Shown in pieces: positions 15,894 through 26,200 of a stretch of DNA of 64,000 bases. Under the pieces are notes generated by a model that made no database searches, was not told the DNA's origin, and was given only the letters and a program-made list of their open reading frames with translations. The stretch's first letter is position 1. Every line of letters starts with the position of its first letter. Source of the stretch: Oscillospiraceae bacterium (GTDB taxonomy: Bacteria > Bacillota > Clostridia > Oscillospirales > Ruminococcaceae); contig JAETSI010000003.1 in the NCBI GenBank assembly GCA_021769725.1, positions 1-64,000 of the forward strand, in the 5' to 3' direction. Position numbers and translations under genes: made by a program.

Positions 15894-16922
15894 ATGACAA
15901 TATTTGTAACAGGCGGAGCCGGATTTATCGGCTCAAATTTCATATTCCATATGCTTGATACTTATCCTGACTACCGAATTGTATGTCTGGATAAACTTAC
16001 ATATGCAGGCAATCTGAGTACATTAGGGCCTGTCATGACAAATCCGAATTTCCGCTTTGTAAAGATAGATATATGCGACCGTGAAGCTGTATATAATCTT
16101 TTTGAGGAAGAAAAACCGGACATTATTGTGAATTTTGCAGCTGAATCCCACGTTGACCGTTCTATTGAAAATCCGGAAATATTTTTGCGGACGAACATCC
16201 TCGGCACTCAGGTTCTTATGGATGCTTGCCGTAAGTACGGAATCCGGCGCTATCATCAGGTATCTACCGATGAAGTTTACGGCGATCTCCCCATTGATCG
16301 ACCTGATTTGTTCTTTACAGAAGAAACTCCGATACGTACAAGCAGTCCGTACAGCAGTTCTAAGGCTGGTGCAGATTTGCTTGTAATGGCATATAATCGC
16401 ACCTACGGTCTCCCTGTGACTATTTCAAGATGCTCAAATAACTACGGTCCATATCACTTTCCTGAGAAATTGATCCCTCTGATGATCGCCAATGCTCTTG
16501 CGGATAAGCCTCTTCCTGTTTACGGCGAGGGACTGAACGTCCGTGATTGGCTCTATGTTGACGACCACTGCCGTGCTATCGACCTTATCATACACAAGGG
16601 CCGAGTTGGGGAGGTCTACAATGTCGGCGGTCATAATGAAATGAAGAACATCGACATTGTAAAGCTGATATGCAGGGAACTCGGCAAGCCTGAGAGCCTT
16701 ATTACTCACGTTGAGGACAGAAAGGGTCATGATATGCGTTACGCTATTGATCCTACAAAGATTCACAACGAACTTGGCTGGCTGCCCGAAACCAGATTTG
16801 AGGATGGTATCAGAAAAACGATTAAGTGGTATCTTGAGAATCGTAAGTGGTGGGAAACTATCATTTCTGGCGAATATCAGAACTACTATGAGAAAATGTA
16901 TGGCAGCCGTGCGGAGGTCTAA
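15894..16922 (+). CDS. rfbB: dTDP-glucose 4,6-dehydratase
   Basis: 342 residues, an extended short-chain dehydrogenase. NAD-binding 'GGAGFIGSNF', 'TDEVYGDLP' with the catalytic Thr-Asp-Glu, and the 'YSSSKAG' Tyr/Lys pair are all present, as are 'SNNYGPYHFPEKLIPL' and 'RDWLYVDDH'. It makes dTDP-4-keto-6-deoxy-D-glucose, the substrate of RfbC. Located 12 nt after rfbC in the same operon. Confidence 0.95.
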   Translation: MTIFVTGGAGFIGSNFIFHMLDTYPDYRIVCLDKLTYAGNLSTLGPVMTNPNFRFVKIDICDREAVYNLFEEEKPDIIVNFAAESHVDRSIENPEIFLRTNILGTQVLMDACRKYGIRRYHQVSTDEVYGDLPIDRPDLFFTEETPIRTSSPYSSSKAGADLLVMAYNRTYGLPVTISRCSNNYGPYHFPEKLIPLMIANALADKPLPVYGEGLNVRDWLYVDDHCRAIDLIIHKGRVGEVYNVGGHNEMKNIDIVKLICRELGKPESLITHVEDRKGHDMRYAIDPTKIHNELGWLPETRFEDGIRKTIKWYLENRKWWETIISGEYQNYYEKMYGSRAEV

Positions 16923-16925
16923 TCG

Positions 16926-17810
16926 ATGAAAGCATTTGTTACAGGTGTAGGAGGACAGCTCGGACATGACGTTATGGGTGAGCTTGCAAAGCGTGGATAT
17001 GAATGTGCAGGCTCGGATATTATTGAATCAGCAGATTCTTCTTATCCTTATTTTCAACTTGATATAACCAATGCAGAAGCGGTTGACAAGGCAATATCAA
17101 AGGTTAAGCCTGATGTAGTTATCCACTGTGCTGCATGGACAGCCGTTGATGCTGCTGAGGATGAAGAAAATATCCCTGAAGTTAAGTCAATAAATGTTGA
17201 CGGTACACAGAATATCGCCAACGTATGCAGGAAACTGAACTGCAAGATGATATATATTTCAACTGACTATGTTTTCAACGGGCAGGGAACTGAGCCGTGG
17301 CAGCCGGACTGCAAGAACTATGCTCCGCAGAATGTTTACGGACAGTCCAAGCTTGACGGTGAATTTGCCGTTGCAAGTACGCTTGACAAATATTTCATTG
17401 TACGTATTGCATGGGTATTCGGTGTGAACGGTAAAAATTTTATCAAGACTATGATAAATGTAGGCAAGACACATGATGAAGTTAAAGTTGTCAGTGATCA
17501 GATCGGCACTCCGACTTATACTTTAGATTTATCCAGACTTCTTGTTGATATGGCTGAGACTGAAAAATACGGTTATTATCATGCTACAAATGAAGGGGGA
17601 TATATCTCATGGTATGATTTTACTGTTGAGATATACAAGCAGGTAGGAATGAGTACAAAAGTAATTCCTGTGACAACTGCTGAATACGGGTTGTCAAAAG
17701 CCGCAAGACCTTTCAATAGCAGGCTTGACAAATCAAAGCTTATTCAAAATGGCTTTACTCCTCTTCCTGCATGGCAGGATGCACTTTGCAGATATCTAAA
17801 GGAAATATAA
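16926..17810 (+). CDS. rfbD: dTDP-4-dehydrorhamnose reductase
   Basis: 294 residues. N-terminal 'GVGGQLGHDV' nucleotide loop, 'STDYVFNG', the catalytic 'YGQSKLDGE' Tyr/Lys pair and 'RIAWVFG' identify RmlD, which completes dTDP-L-rhamnose synthesis. GGAGG ribosome site overlapping the end of rfbB. It closes the rfb operon; the dockerin gene begins 18 nt later and may be read through. Confidence 0.95.
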   Translation: MKAFVTGVGGQLGHDVMGELAKRGYECAGSDIIESADSSYPYFQLDITNAEAVDKAISKVKPDVVIHCAAWTAVDAAEDEENIPEVKSINVDGTQNIANVCRKLNCKMIYISTDYVFNGQGTEPWQPDCKNYAPQNVYGQSKLDGEFAVASTLDKYFIVRIAWVFGVNGKNFIKTMINVGKTHDEVKVVSDQIGTPTYTLDLSRLLVDMAETEKYGYYHATNEGGYISWYDFTVEIYKQVGMSTKVIPVTTAEYGLSKAARPFNSRLDKSKLIQNGFTPLPAWQDALCRYLKEI

Positions 17811-17828
17811 TTATATATGGAGGTTAAT

Positions 17829-20453
17829 ATGATATTAAGCAAAATAATTTCAATTGCCGCTGTTCTTCCGCTGTGTATATCCTGCTTAAATACCCAGGTA
17901 TTTTCGGAATCAACAGAGCCGACACTCCTTGATATTTCACAATTTACTGTTATGGACGAAAATCTCGTACATCTTGGTGCGTCACACCTGAATGATGCTT
18001 CTGTGCTTTTTGACGAACAAGATAAAGTTCCGGAATCTCCTTCAAATACCGCTGTTGATAAAGATGTATTTGAGGGAACGAACAAATCGAAAAATTGGAA
18101 ACCAAATCAGCAGGCAGAGTATGGTGAAGATTCATTTTATATTGACTTTGGAGCAAATTATATAATAACCGGCATATGTTATCTTGATACAAATGGAGTA
18201 AATGAGTGGAAAGTTGAAAGCGGAGAACCGTTTAATTGGAATGAAATTCTCTCATTTTCCACAGATTCATATATGTCGTGGCAGGGAAAAAAGATTACAG
18301 ATGCATCGCCAACAAGATATCTTCGATTTTCTGCCGGATGCGGAGACAGCGGTATAAGCGAACTTGCGATCTACGGATATAAAATTTCAGAATTATCAGA
18401 TGAACAGCGCTTGAAAACATCTGCCAAGCCCTCTGGAAGCTCTAAAACAAATCTTTCTTCCGGTGGCCGTGTAGGTTTCAATACATTTATTGATGATCCT
18501 ATCACTTCGATTTTTGCTGCTGGAAACGTGCGTGAATATCACAATTTAAACTGGCTTATTGATTCTGACGGAAAGATCAAATTTACGCAGGGTTCATGGG
18601 GCGATATGGACAGTTATTATGCATCAATGAAAGATCAGAATATCAGTATTATTCCATGTTTTCAGGGCGGAAGCAGCTATATTTACGGAGGTACGGATTA
18701 TCCGGAAATTGCAGTTCCGAAAGATGCAGATACTCTTGACCCGGAAAGCTATACTCTCCATGCGCAGGCAATGTATCAGGTAGCAGCACGATACGGAAAC
18801 AACCCTGATGTTGATCCTGATACATTGAATGTAGCTGATTCTAAAAAAGCAACCGCCGGTTTGGGATTGCTGTCTGCACTCGAAAATTGTAACGAACCAA
18901 ATAAGAGCTGGAGCGGCAAAGCAAATTATTATACACCATATGAACTTGCTGCAATGTGCTCGGCAGACTATGATGGACATGAAGGAACAATTCCAAACGC
19001 AGGAGTAAAAAATGCCGATCCTGGCTTTAAACTTGCAATGGGAGGACTTGTCGGAACATCCACGATGTTAGACTATCTGTCTGAAATGAAGCTTTGGTTT
19101 GACTATAACCGTACTGACGGAAAATTTGCTGTGGATATTATAAATGTTCATATTGGGCCGGATGAGTATAATCCGGAAAGCAGTGATTTTTCGGAAAAAA
19201 TCCATTCTATTCAGAATTGGATCAATGAAAATGCTCCGGGAACAGAACTGTGGATTTCAGAGTACGATGTTCCTATGAATGACTGTGTGATTGAAGGTGT
19301 GGATAATCATGAAAATGAAGTATATCAACTTAAATATGCACAGCGTTTGACAAGAACCTGCCTTGTTGCCATAAAAAATGATGTTGACAGAATCACAAAG
19401 TTTCAGCTTAGGGATGAACAATCCGGAGTATATGCCGATTCGGGACTTGTAACATATAAAGGACAATGGGATAAAAAAACTGCGTGGTATTATATTTCAT
19501 GTATGACATCAGTGCTGGAAAATGCGGATTTTTGTGATGATCTGTCACATGATGGAGCTGCTGTTTACCGATTCAAAGACAGAGTGACCGGTGAAATAAT
19601 AGATTGTGTCTGGTCGCCGACAAATGAGGAAAAAGTGATAAATGATTTTTCTATGTCTGTTGGAGATTCCGAATATGCATATCTCACAGTGCCGTCTCAA
19701 TATGCGGAAGGAACTACGAAAAATCTGGAAATTATAGACGGAAATATTACTGTTGATGTAACAGAAACACCGGTTTATATTACATATTCAGCTTCGGAAA
19801 AAAATGTGGTAAACGGAAAAGGATATTATATCCGTCCGGTTGATATTTGTTTATCCGAAAATAAAGAAACAGAAATATGTGATTTGTCTGCCGCACCATC
19901 TGATGCAACGCTCAATCAGTTTTATCGAATGTTTGATGAACCGGACACAATGCCTGAGTTTATCTACAGCAATACTTCGTTGCTTTCAAAACCCGATACG
20001 AATGTAAACCGATCTGATATTACTTGTTATGCAGATCTTGGGAGTACATACTGTATAACCGGATTTGGCATCTACGATACGTATGGTACAGGAAAATTTT
20101 CCGTTTATGATGCCAATACGGATGCTCTCATCTGGTCAAGCGATATGGGAGGATATATGTATCGCAATATAAGTATGATTGCAGAATCTGCTCCGACCAA
20201 TAAATTAAAAATTGTCAAAGGCGGCGGAGATTTAAATGAATTAGCAATATATGGATATGCTGTTTCTGATAAAGCGATTTCCGGTGATGTCAATGCTGAC
20301 GGTAAATTCAATATAGCTGATGCTGTTATGATGCAGAAGTGGCTCTTGTGTTCTGGAAATCTGACTGACTGGAAAGCTGGCGATTTATTTAAAGACAATA
20401 TCATAGATATTTACGATTTATGTCTTATGAAACGAATGTTGATTGAAAAATAA
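17829..20453 (+). CDS. Secreted dockerin protein with a glycosidase-like TIM barrel
   Basis: About 874 residues; the ATG with GGAGG six nt upstream is chosen over one four codons earlier. Signal peptide (residues 1-24, 'IISIAAVLPLCISCLN'), an N-terminal discoidin/CBM-like domain (~45-190), a central barrel (~215-600), a second discoidin-like domain (~690-800) and a C-terminal dockerin ('GDVNADGKFNIADA' plus a weaker second repeat 'GDLFKDNIIDIYDL'). 'ENCNEPN' (Glu about 356) and 'WISEYDV' (Glu about 478) look like the acid/base and nucleophile of a clan-A glycoside hydrolase (GH39/GH5-like). The dockerin predicts attachment to a cellulosome. I cannot assign a GH family or substrate. Confidence 0.75.
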   Translation: MILSKIISIAAVLPLCISCLNTQVFSESTEPTLLDISQFTVMDENLVHLGASHLNDASVLFDEQDKVPESPSNTAVDKDVFEGTNKSKNWKPNQQAEYGEDSFYIDFGANYIITGICYLDTNGVNEWKVESGEPFNWNEILSFSTDSYMSWQGKKITDASPTRYLRFSAGCGDSGISELAIYGYKISELSDEQRLKTSAKPSGSSKTNLSSGGRVGFNTFIDDPITSIFAAGNVREYHNLNWLIDSDGKIKFTQGSWGDMDSYYASMKDQNISIIPCFQGGSSYIYGGTDYPEIAVPKDADTLDPESYTLHAQAMYQVAARYGNNPDVDPDTLNVADSKKATAGLGLLSALENCNEPNKSWSGKANYYTPYELAAMCSADYDGHEGTIPNAGVKNADPGFKLAMGGLVGTSTMLDYLSEMKLWFDYNRTDGKFAVDIINVHIGPDEYNPESSDFSEKIHSIQNWINENAPGTELWISEYDVPMNDCVIEGVDNHENEVYQLKYAQRLTRTCLVAIKNDVDRITKFQLRDEQSGVYADSGLVTYKGQWDKKTAWYYISCMTSVLENADFCDDLSHDGAAVYRFKDRVTGEIIDCVWSPTNEEKVINDFSMSVGDSEYAYLTVPSQYAEGTTKNLEIIDGNITVDVTETPVYITYSASEKNVVNGKGYYIRPVDICLSENKETEICDLSAAPSDATLNQFYRMFDEPDTMPEFIYSNTSLLSKPDTNVNRSDITCYADLGSTYCITGFGIYDTYGTGKFSVYDANTDALIWSSDMGGYMYRNISMIAESAPTNKLKIVKGGGDLNELAIYGYAVSDKAISGDVNADGKFNIADAVMMQKWLLCSGNLTDWKAGDLFKDNIIDIYDLCLMKRMLIEK

Positions 20454-20455
20454 TA

Positions 20456-20505
20456 AAGGCAACACCGTACAAAGCCGTCAGGCGTGCTCTGTACGGTATT
20501 GTTTT
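20456..20505. repeat. Short palindromic repeat, TTAAGGC-type arm (also acts as terminator)
   Basis: AAAGGCAACACCGTACA... pairs with TGTACGGTATT around an inner AGC/GCT, matching the end of the 14171-14375 element, including its ACGCCTGACGGC segment in inverted orientation. Being two nt after the dockerin gene it probably serves as its terminator. It also supplies the last codons and stop of the leftward regulator relic. Confidence 0.7.
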
Positions 20506-20690
20506 ATCGTTTCAACAACTCTGAGTACGTCTTCCGGTGCATCAAAGCTGTAGAGCAATCCGTAAGGGATACTGTAGTCCCAGTTCACCGGAATGGAAAC
20601 AAGTCCGGGATGAACCTCCTGCCAGCATTCCAGCACCTGCACAAGGTACGTCTGACGACAGAGACAGTAATCATATACGGTGTTGCTTTA
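20478..20690 (-). pseudogene. C-terminal relic of a LysR-type regulator
   Basis: The minus strand reads about 70 codons ending 'VSIPVNWDYSIPYGLLYS' and 'VLRVVETIKQYRTEHA', the typical end of a LysR substrate-binding domain. The DNA-binding domain and most of the protein are missing: the upstream edge meets the repeat at 20691-20850 and the other edge lies in the repeat at 20456-20505. It was probably once the divergent regulator of the aldo/keto reductase. Confidence 0.6.
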
Positions 20691-20850
20691 GAGCCTATTC
20701 AGTATCTTTTTTTACACGTCTTTTCGGCAATTTTCGCCGCTTACTGCGTCAAAAATCCTTGTCATACGTCAGTATGTCTGCGAATTTTTTCCTTGTAACC
20801 GACAAAATTATGCTCGAAAATCTGCACATAAAAAGATACTGAATAGGCTC
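20691..20850. repeat. 160-bp palindromic repeat element, GAGCCTATTCAG type
   Basis: Ends GAGCCTATTCAGTATCTTTT (20691) and AAAAGATACTGAATAGGCTC (20850) are perfect inverted repeats. The interior carries the CATACGTCAGTATG core (20763-20776) and TTTTCGGCAATTTT / AAAATTATGCTCGAAAA arms shared with the element at 33960. No coding capacity. It separates the LysR relic from the aldo/keto reductase gene; the ~50 bp to its right read like the tail of a lost gene. Confidence 0.85.
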
Positions 20851-20905
20851 TTAGATCCATTTCTGCGTATGAAGAAGCTTATGAAATGGTAAGGAGTATT
20901 TGAAT

Positions 20906-21745
20906 ATGGAATATGTAACATTGAATAATGGAATAAAAATGCCGAAATTAGGTTATGGTGTTTATCAGATTGATCCTACAGAAGCAGAAAGATGTGTGCT
21001 TGATGCAATCAGCGTGGGTTATCGTTCCATTGATACGGCACAGGCATACGGAAATGAAGAGGGCGTAGGAAACGCAATCGTGAAGTGCGGAATCCCTCGT
21101 AAAGAACTGTTCATTACAACAAAAGTATGGATAAGCAGTTCAGGCTATGAAAAGGCAAAAGCATCTATTGAAGAATCTCTGCGTAAGCTGCAAAATGATT
21201 ATATTGATCTTATGTTGATTCACCAGCCATTCGGCGACTATTACGGAACATATCGTGCTATGGAAGAAGCATACAAGTCGGGGAAGATAAAAGCTATCGG
21301 TGTATCAAATTTCTATCCGGACAGATTTATTGACATTCACCATTTTGCAGAGATTAAGCCGGCAGTTAATCAGATGGAAACTCATGTGTTCCAACAACAG
21401 AAGACTACGAAAGAATATCTGAAAAAGTATGGTGCACAAATTGAATCCTGGGGTCCTTTTGCAGAGGGAAAAAACGACTACTTCAACAATCCTGTTTTAA
21501 AGGAAATTGGTGCAAAATACGGAAAATCAGCCGCACAGGTTGCGTTGCGTTTTCTGATGCAAAGTGATGTAATCGTTATTCCGAAATCCACGCATAAGGA
21601 ACGTATGGATGAGAATTTCAGTGTTTTCGATTTTATGCTGACATCAGATGAAATGAATGCGATTGAAGCGTTGGATGGAGGTGAGAGCTTGTTCTTCTCG
21701 CATTACGATCCAGAAATCACAGAATGGTTTATGACAATGGCATAA
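20906..21745 (+). CDS. Aldo/keto reductase (NADPH-dependent, 2,5-diketogluconate-reductase-like)
   Basis: 279 residues, standard AKR length. Catalytic Asp and Tyr lie in 'DTAQAYGNEEGVG', Lys in 'TTKVW' and His in 'LIHQPFGDYYG'; 'GVSNFYPDR' and 'VIPKSTHKERM' (cofactor loop) follow. It reduces carbonyls of sugars or aldehydes with NADPH; substrate unknown. The ATG nine nt after AAGGAG is used; a TTG two codons earlier is too close. Its likely former regulator remains only as a fragment. Confidence 0.9.
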   Translation: MEYVTLNNGIKMPKLGYGVYQIDPTEAERCVLDAISVGYRSIDTAQAYGNEEGVGNAIVKCGIPRKELFITTKVWISSSGYEKAKASIEESLRKLQNDYIDLMLIHQPFGDYYGTYRAMEEAYKSGKIKAIGVSNFYPDRFIDIHHFAEIKPAVNQMETHVFQQQKTTKEYLKKYGAQIESWGPFAEGKNDYFNNPVLKEIGAKYGKSAAQVALRFLMQSDVIVIPKSTHKERMDENFSVFDFMLTSDEMNAIEALDGGESLFFSHYDPEITEWFMTMA

Positions 21746-21994
21746 GAATAATTGATAATTTTATAAGTTGCTGTGACTTGCGTAAAAAAAGCGGCAGTTC
21801 TGTTTATTTCGTTCTATTCTATGGACGGAGGTACTTTTGAAAAGTCGATTAGCTCCACTGCCAAATTAGCTTCTCATAATGATATAAAAGAGGGGAGAGG
21901 CTACTTATTTATCCTATGACAGTTATGAAAAAAAAGTGATTGAAATCCGGCAATATAAATTAATTACGCCTGGACAGGCAGAATGGAGATTATT

Positions 21995-22768
21995 ATGAGT
22001 AAGAAAATAGTACAGACAGCAGGAAAAGAACAGCTCGGAGCATTTGCGCCTATGTTTGCACATCTCAATGATGATATACTGTTTGGAGAAGTATGGAATG
22101 AAGAAGCAATAGACGTAAAAATGAAATGTATTGTTACGGTAGTATCACTGATGGCATCAGGAATTACTGATACATCGCTGACATATCACTTGCAGAATGC
22201 AAAGATACATGGTGTTACAAAAGAAGAAATTGCTGCAATTATTACTCATGCAGCTATGTATGTGGGTTGGCCAAAAGGCTGGGCAGTATTTCGTCTTGCG
22301 AAAGAGGTATGGAATGAGGAAAGTTATGAAATGACCGAAAAAGATAAGTACCAGAATACAATCTTTTTCCCGATTGGCGAACCTAATGACGCTTTTGCAC
22401 GGTATTTTGTGGGACAAAGCTATTTAGCTCCCATATCGACTGAGCAGGTACCGATTTATAATGTGACTTTCGAACCTGGATGCCGCAATAACTGGCATAT
22501 CCACAATGCCAAAAGTGGAGGCGGTCAGATGCTTATCTGCGTTGGCGGTTGTGGATTTTATCAGGAATGGGGAAAGGATGCAATTGAGATGAATCCCGGC
22601 GACTGCATCAACATTCCTGCTAATGTCAAGCACTGGCATGGAGCTGCTCCAGATTCATGGTTTTCGCATCTTGCTGTCGAGATAAATGGGGAGGATACCG
22701 GCACTGAATGGCTGGAAGCGGTTTCTTACGAGGAATATGGCAAATTAGAGCGTGTTCACATAAAATGA
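21995..22768 (+). CDS. Carboxymuconolactone decarboxylase-like / cupin fusion protein
   Basis: 257 residues. The N-terminal ~110 residues are a CMD/AhpD-type helical domain ('MKCIVTVVSLMASGI', 'EIAAIITHAAMYVGWP'); it lacks an obvious CxxC pair, so peroxidase activity is doubtful. The C-terminal half is a cupin ('NNWHIHNA', 'GGGQMLICVGG', 'MNPGDCINIPANVKHWHGA') with metal-binding His residues. Such CMD-cupin fusions often sit beside aldo/keto reductases and are thought to act on small carbonyl compounds. GGAG ribosome site before the chosen ATG. The last seven codons, including the stop, lie inside a repeat arm. Confidence 0.85.
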   Translation: MSKKIVQTAGKEQLGAFAPMFAHLNDDILFGEVWNEEAIDVKMKCIVTVVSLMASGITDTSLTYHLQNAKIHGVTKEEIAAIITHAAMYVGWPKGWAVFRLAKEVWNEESYEMTEKDKYQNTIFFPIGEPNDAFARYFVGQSYLAPISTEQVPIYNVTFEPGCRNNWHIHNAKSGGGQMLICVGGCGFYQEWGKDAIEMNPGDCINIPANVKHWHGAAPDSWFSHLAVEINGEDTGTEWLEAVSYEEYGKLERVHIK

Positions 22769-22771
22769 ATG
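22748..22771. repeat. Solo arm of a GAGCGTGTTCACATAAAA element
   Basis: Bases 22748-22771 match the left end of the complete element at 33960 almost exactly. No second arm was found nearby, so this is a one-ended relic. It forms the final codons of the CMD-cupin gene. Confidence 0.7.
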
Positions 22772-22867
22772 TGGGGGATTTCGAACATAATTTTGGCGAA
22801 TACAAGGGTGCGGGTGTTCAGTGAACACCTCTGCGAAGCAGAAGCACCGATTACTTCTTTAGGGATC

Positions 22868-22960
22868 GGATTTTTACCAGTCATATAGAACCTGTAATAC
22901 TCAACGGGAGACAACTTTGCTAAACTCCATTGATAGCGCTCGTTGTTATAGTATCTGAAC
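22868..22960 (-). pseudogene. IS3-family transposase C-terminal relic
   Basis: The minus strand reads 'YYNNERYQWSLAKLSPVEYY' followed by 'RFYMTGKNP', the conserved C-terminal end of IS3-family OrfB integrases. Nothing else of the transposase or its inverted repeats is seen. The rest of the 450-bp gap before hsdR shows no convincing gene. It marks the right-hand edge of the restriction island. Confidence 0.7.
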
Positions 22961-23172
22961 TACTGCATCTTTGATGATGACCGCCGAGGGTTAGGAGCGT
23001 GACAGAGCAGCGTGCGTTTATATTCAGCTTTTGCACGGGCTGTCGGAGTGTTCGGACGAAGATGGATAATAACAGCAGAGAGCTTTGCTACGGCAAGGCT
23101 CTTTTGTTTTGCCCTGAGATGAGCGGAAACGATCGCAGAGCCGTCCGTTTGAGACGCTATCCTTGATAATGT

Positions 23173-23210
23173 AAAAGACAGCTCAGAAAGCATTCTCCGA
23201 GCCGTCTTTT
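23173..23210 (-). terminator. Terminator after hsdR
   Basis: On the minus strand AAAAGACGGCTCGGAG pairs with its near complement ending GCTGTCTTTT; it lies directly after the hsdR stop. Confidence 0.65.
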
Positions 23211-23217
23211 ATATACG

Positions 23218-26200
23218 TTATCCTATATTCCAAAACCGTTCAAAGAAAGCCTTGAGCTTTTCGATGACCGTTTCTTTTTTAGCCTTGCGATTACCGCCGC
23301 CACCACCGAAGCGAGATACCGCAGGCAGTATTTTGTCTATATCCGTACCCGTGGTTTTAATACCGCCGTCACGGAAAGCACCATCGACAAATGTTCTTGT
23401 TTCGGTATCTTTGAGCTTTTCTTCCGTAATGATCTGGACGAGAGCTTTCTCACGCTCCTCGGCTACATAGTCTTGCCATTCGTTCATAACATCATCAACA
23501 TCGTTAATGCCGTTTATGAAATTCTCGATAAGGTCTTTTTTGCTTCTCAGCTCAGGGCTGGAATCAACAGCTTTCTGAATGGTGATAAGCACTTCCTTAT
23601 CCGTACAATGACTGTCGTGATACTTTGTGACAAGCATAAGGATATAGTCGATATTGATTTCTATCTGTTTGATAAGCTCGATCTCAAATACAATATCATC
23701 GTCAATATCGGTTAGTTTCCCCTTTTTACGGCGCTCATTCCATTCGTCACGCAAATCCTGATACCGTCCGAGGTAGTCCTGAAAATCTCTTTCTGAGATG
23801 ATCTCTCTGCCCTCAAATTCATCGAAGCTTACAAGCAGATTGCGCATACGCAAGATAGCACCGAGCAGAGCGGTAAACTCCTTCTGCCGTTCTTCTCCCA
23901 CGATCTGCGGCTCGTCAAGCGGAAAATCTTTCAGGAGCTTGTCTATCATATCCACATAGCCGTCAACGTGCTTACCCTTGCTGTCCTCATAGCCGTTGTA
24001 GTAGTCACCAAAGCTCTGCAAGGTCACGATGCCGCCTGCCGCCTTGTCACCAAATAGGGAGATAGCAGCGTCCGTCCGCTTCTGCAAAGCACGGAAACAA
24101 ACGATATTTCCGAATGTTTTGATAGAATTGAGTATGCGGTTGGTACGGCTGTAAGCCTGTATCAGACCGTGCATTTTCAGGTTCTTATCTACCCACAGCG
24201 TATTGAGCGTAGTCGCATCGAAGCCCGTCAGGAACATATTTACCACGATAAGCAGGTCAATCTCCTTATTCTTCATACGGAGCGATACGTCCTTGTAGTA
24301 GCTCTGGAACTTGTCGCTTGATGTATCGTAATTCGTATTGAACTGCTTGTTATAGTCGGAAATAGCTTTTTCAAGGAAATCTCTTGAAGTGGAATCGAGT
24401 ACAGAGGTATCTTCGGGATTTTCTTCATCGAGGATACCGTCGGGATCTTCTTCATTCGCTCCATAGCTGTATATGATCGCTATTTTAAGTGCTTTTTCGG
24501 GGCTTGCAGTCATCTGCTTCAAAAACTCCTCATAGTAGAGCTTTGCTGCCTGTACCGAGGATACCGCAAAAATGGAATTGAAACCGCTGACACGCTGCTT
24601 CTGCTTGATTTCCTGCACCTGTTCACGCTTTTTGGCATCAGCTACCTCAGAAACATTCGTCAGCACATTATAGTTATATGTACGCTCAAAAGCCTTGCGG
24701 TAGGTCTTTTGGTCAAAGTGATCTAAGATGTATTTGGTTACAAGGGAGATACGTTTCGGGGACATATACGCCTTTTCACGATCAATATCCCACACTTTGA
24801 TATCTTCAATATCTTCCTCTTTATCCATCGTTTTGATGTAGTCCACACGGAACGGAAGAACGTTCTTATCGTTGATTGCATCAACAATGGTGTATTGGTG
24901 TAGTCTATCACCAAAAGCCTGTGCCGTGGTGCGGAGGTTAGGATTTTTACCTGTTGCCGAATTTTGAGCAAATATAGGCGTACCCGTAAAGCCGAACAGG
25001 TGATATTTCTTGAATTTCTTAGTGATAGCTTGGTGCATATCACCGAACTGGCTTCTATGGCATTCATCGAAGATGATAACAACACGCTTATCATAGACTT
25101 CGTGCGTGGCATTTTTCTTGATGAATGTAGCGAGCTTCTGAATGGTAGTGATGATGATACGGCAGTCGGGATTTTCAAGCTGCTTTTTCAGTATGGTAGT
25201 AGAGGTGTTGCTGTTGGCAGCGCCTTTTTCAAAGCGGTCATACTCACGCATGGTCTGATAATCGAGATCCTTACGGTCAACCACGAACAGCACTTTGTCG
25301 ATGTAATCGAGCTTTGAAGCCAGCCGAGCTGACTTGAAAGAAGTCAATGTTTTGCCAGAACCCGTTGTATGCCATATATATCCGCCGCCTGCAATAGAGC
25401 CGTATTTCTTGTAGTTATGGGCAATTTCGATACGGTTCAGGATACGCTCCGTAGCAACGATCTGATACGGGCGCATAACGAGCAAAAGCTCCTCGCTTGT
25501 GAAAATGCAGTATTTTGTCAGGATATTGAGGATCGTATGCTTTGCGAAAAAGGTCTTTGTGAAGTCCACAAGATCGGGGATGACCTTGTTATTCGCATCA
25601 GCCCAAAAGGACGTAAACTCAAAGCTGTTGCTTGTTTTGGTCTTTTTGCGGCTCTTGCCAGCTTCTTTTACGGCATTGAAACGTGTGGTATTGCTGTAAT
25701 ACTTCGTGTTCGTGCCGTTGGAGATCACAAAGATCTGCACATACTCAAACAGACCGCTTCCCGCCCAGAAGCTGTCACGCTGATAGCGGTCGATCTGATT
25801 GAACGCTTCACGGATAGGCACACCACGCCGTTTCAGCTCGATATGCACAAGCGGAAAGCCGTTCACAAGCACCGTCACATCATAACGGTTCTGCCGTTTG
25901 CCGGTATTAACCTCATACTGATTGATGACTTGCAGGCTGTTGTTATGGATATTCTTCTTGTCGATCAGCGTGATATTCTTTGTCGTGCCGTCGTCACGTT
26001 TCAGGTTCTTTACGCTGTCTTCCTGTATCGTGCGTGTTTTCTCGACGATACCCTCATTGGCGTTTGCGATATATTCCGTGAAAAAGCGTTTCCATTCGCC
26101 GTCGGTGAAGGTATAGCCGTTGAGCCGTTCGAGCTGCACCCTGATATTCGTGATAAGGTCATCTTCCTTGTGAATGGTCAGATACTCATAGCCCAGCTCA

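Noticed and set aside
20537-20842. Plus-strand open frames over the LysR relic and repeat
   Set aside because: They run through a palindromic element and antisense to a recognisable LysR tail; no homology-like pattern.
22960-23193. A 77-codon minus-strand open frame between the IS3 relic and hsdR
   Set aside because: No ribosome site, no recognisable motif, and it overlaps the transposase relic and the hsdR terminator.
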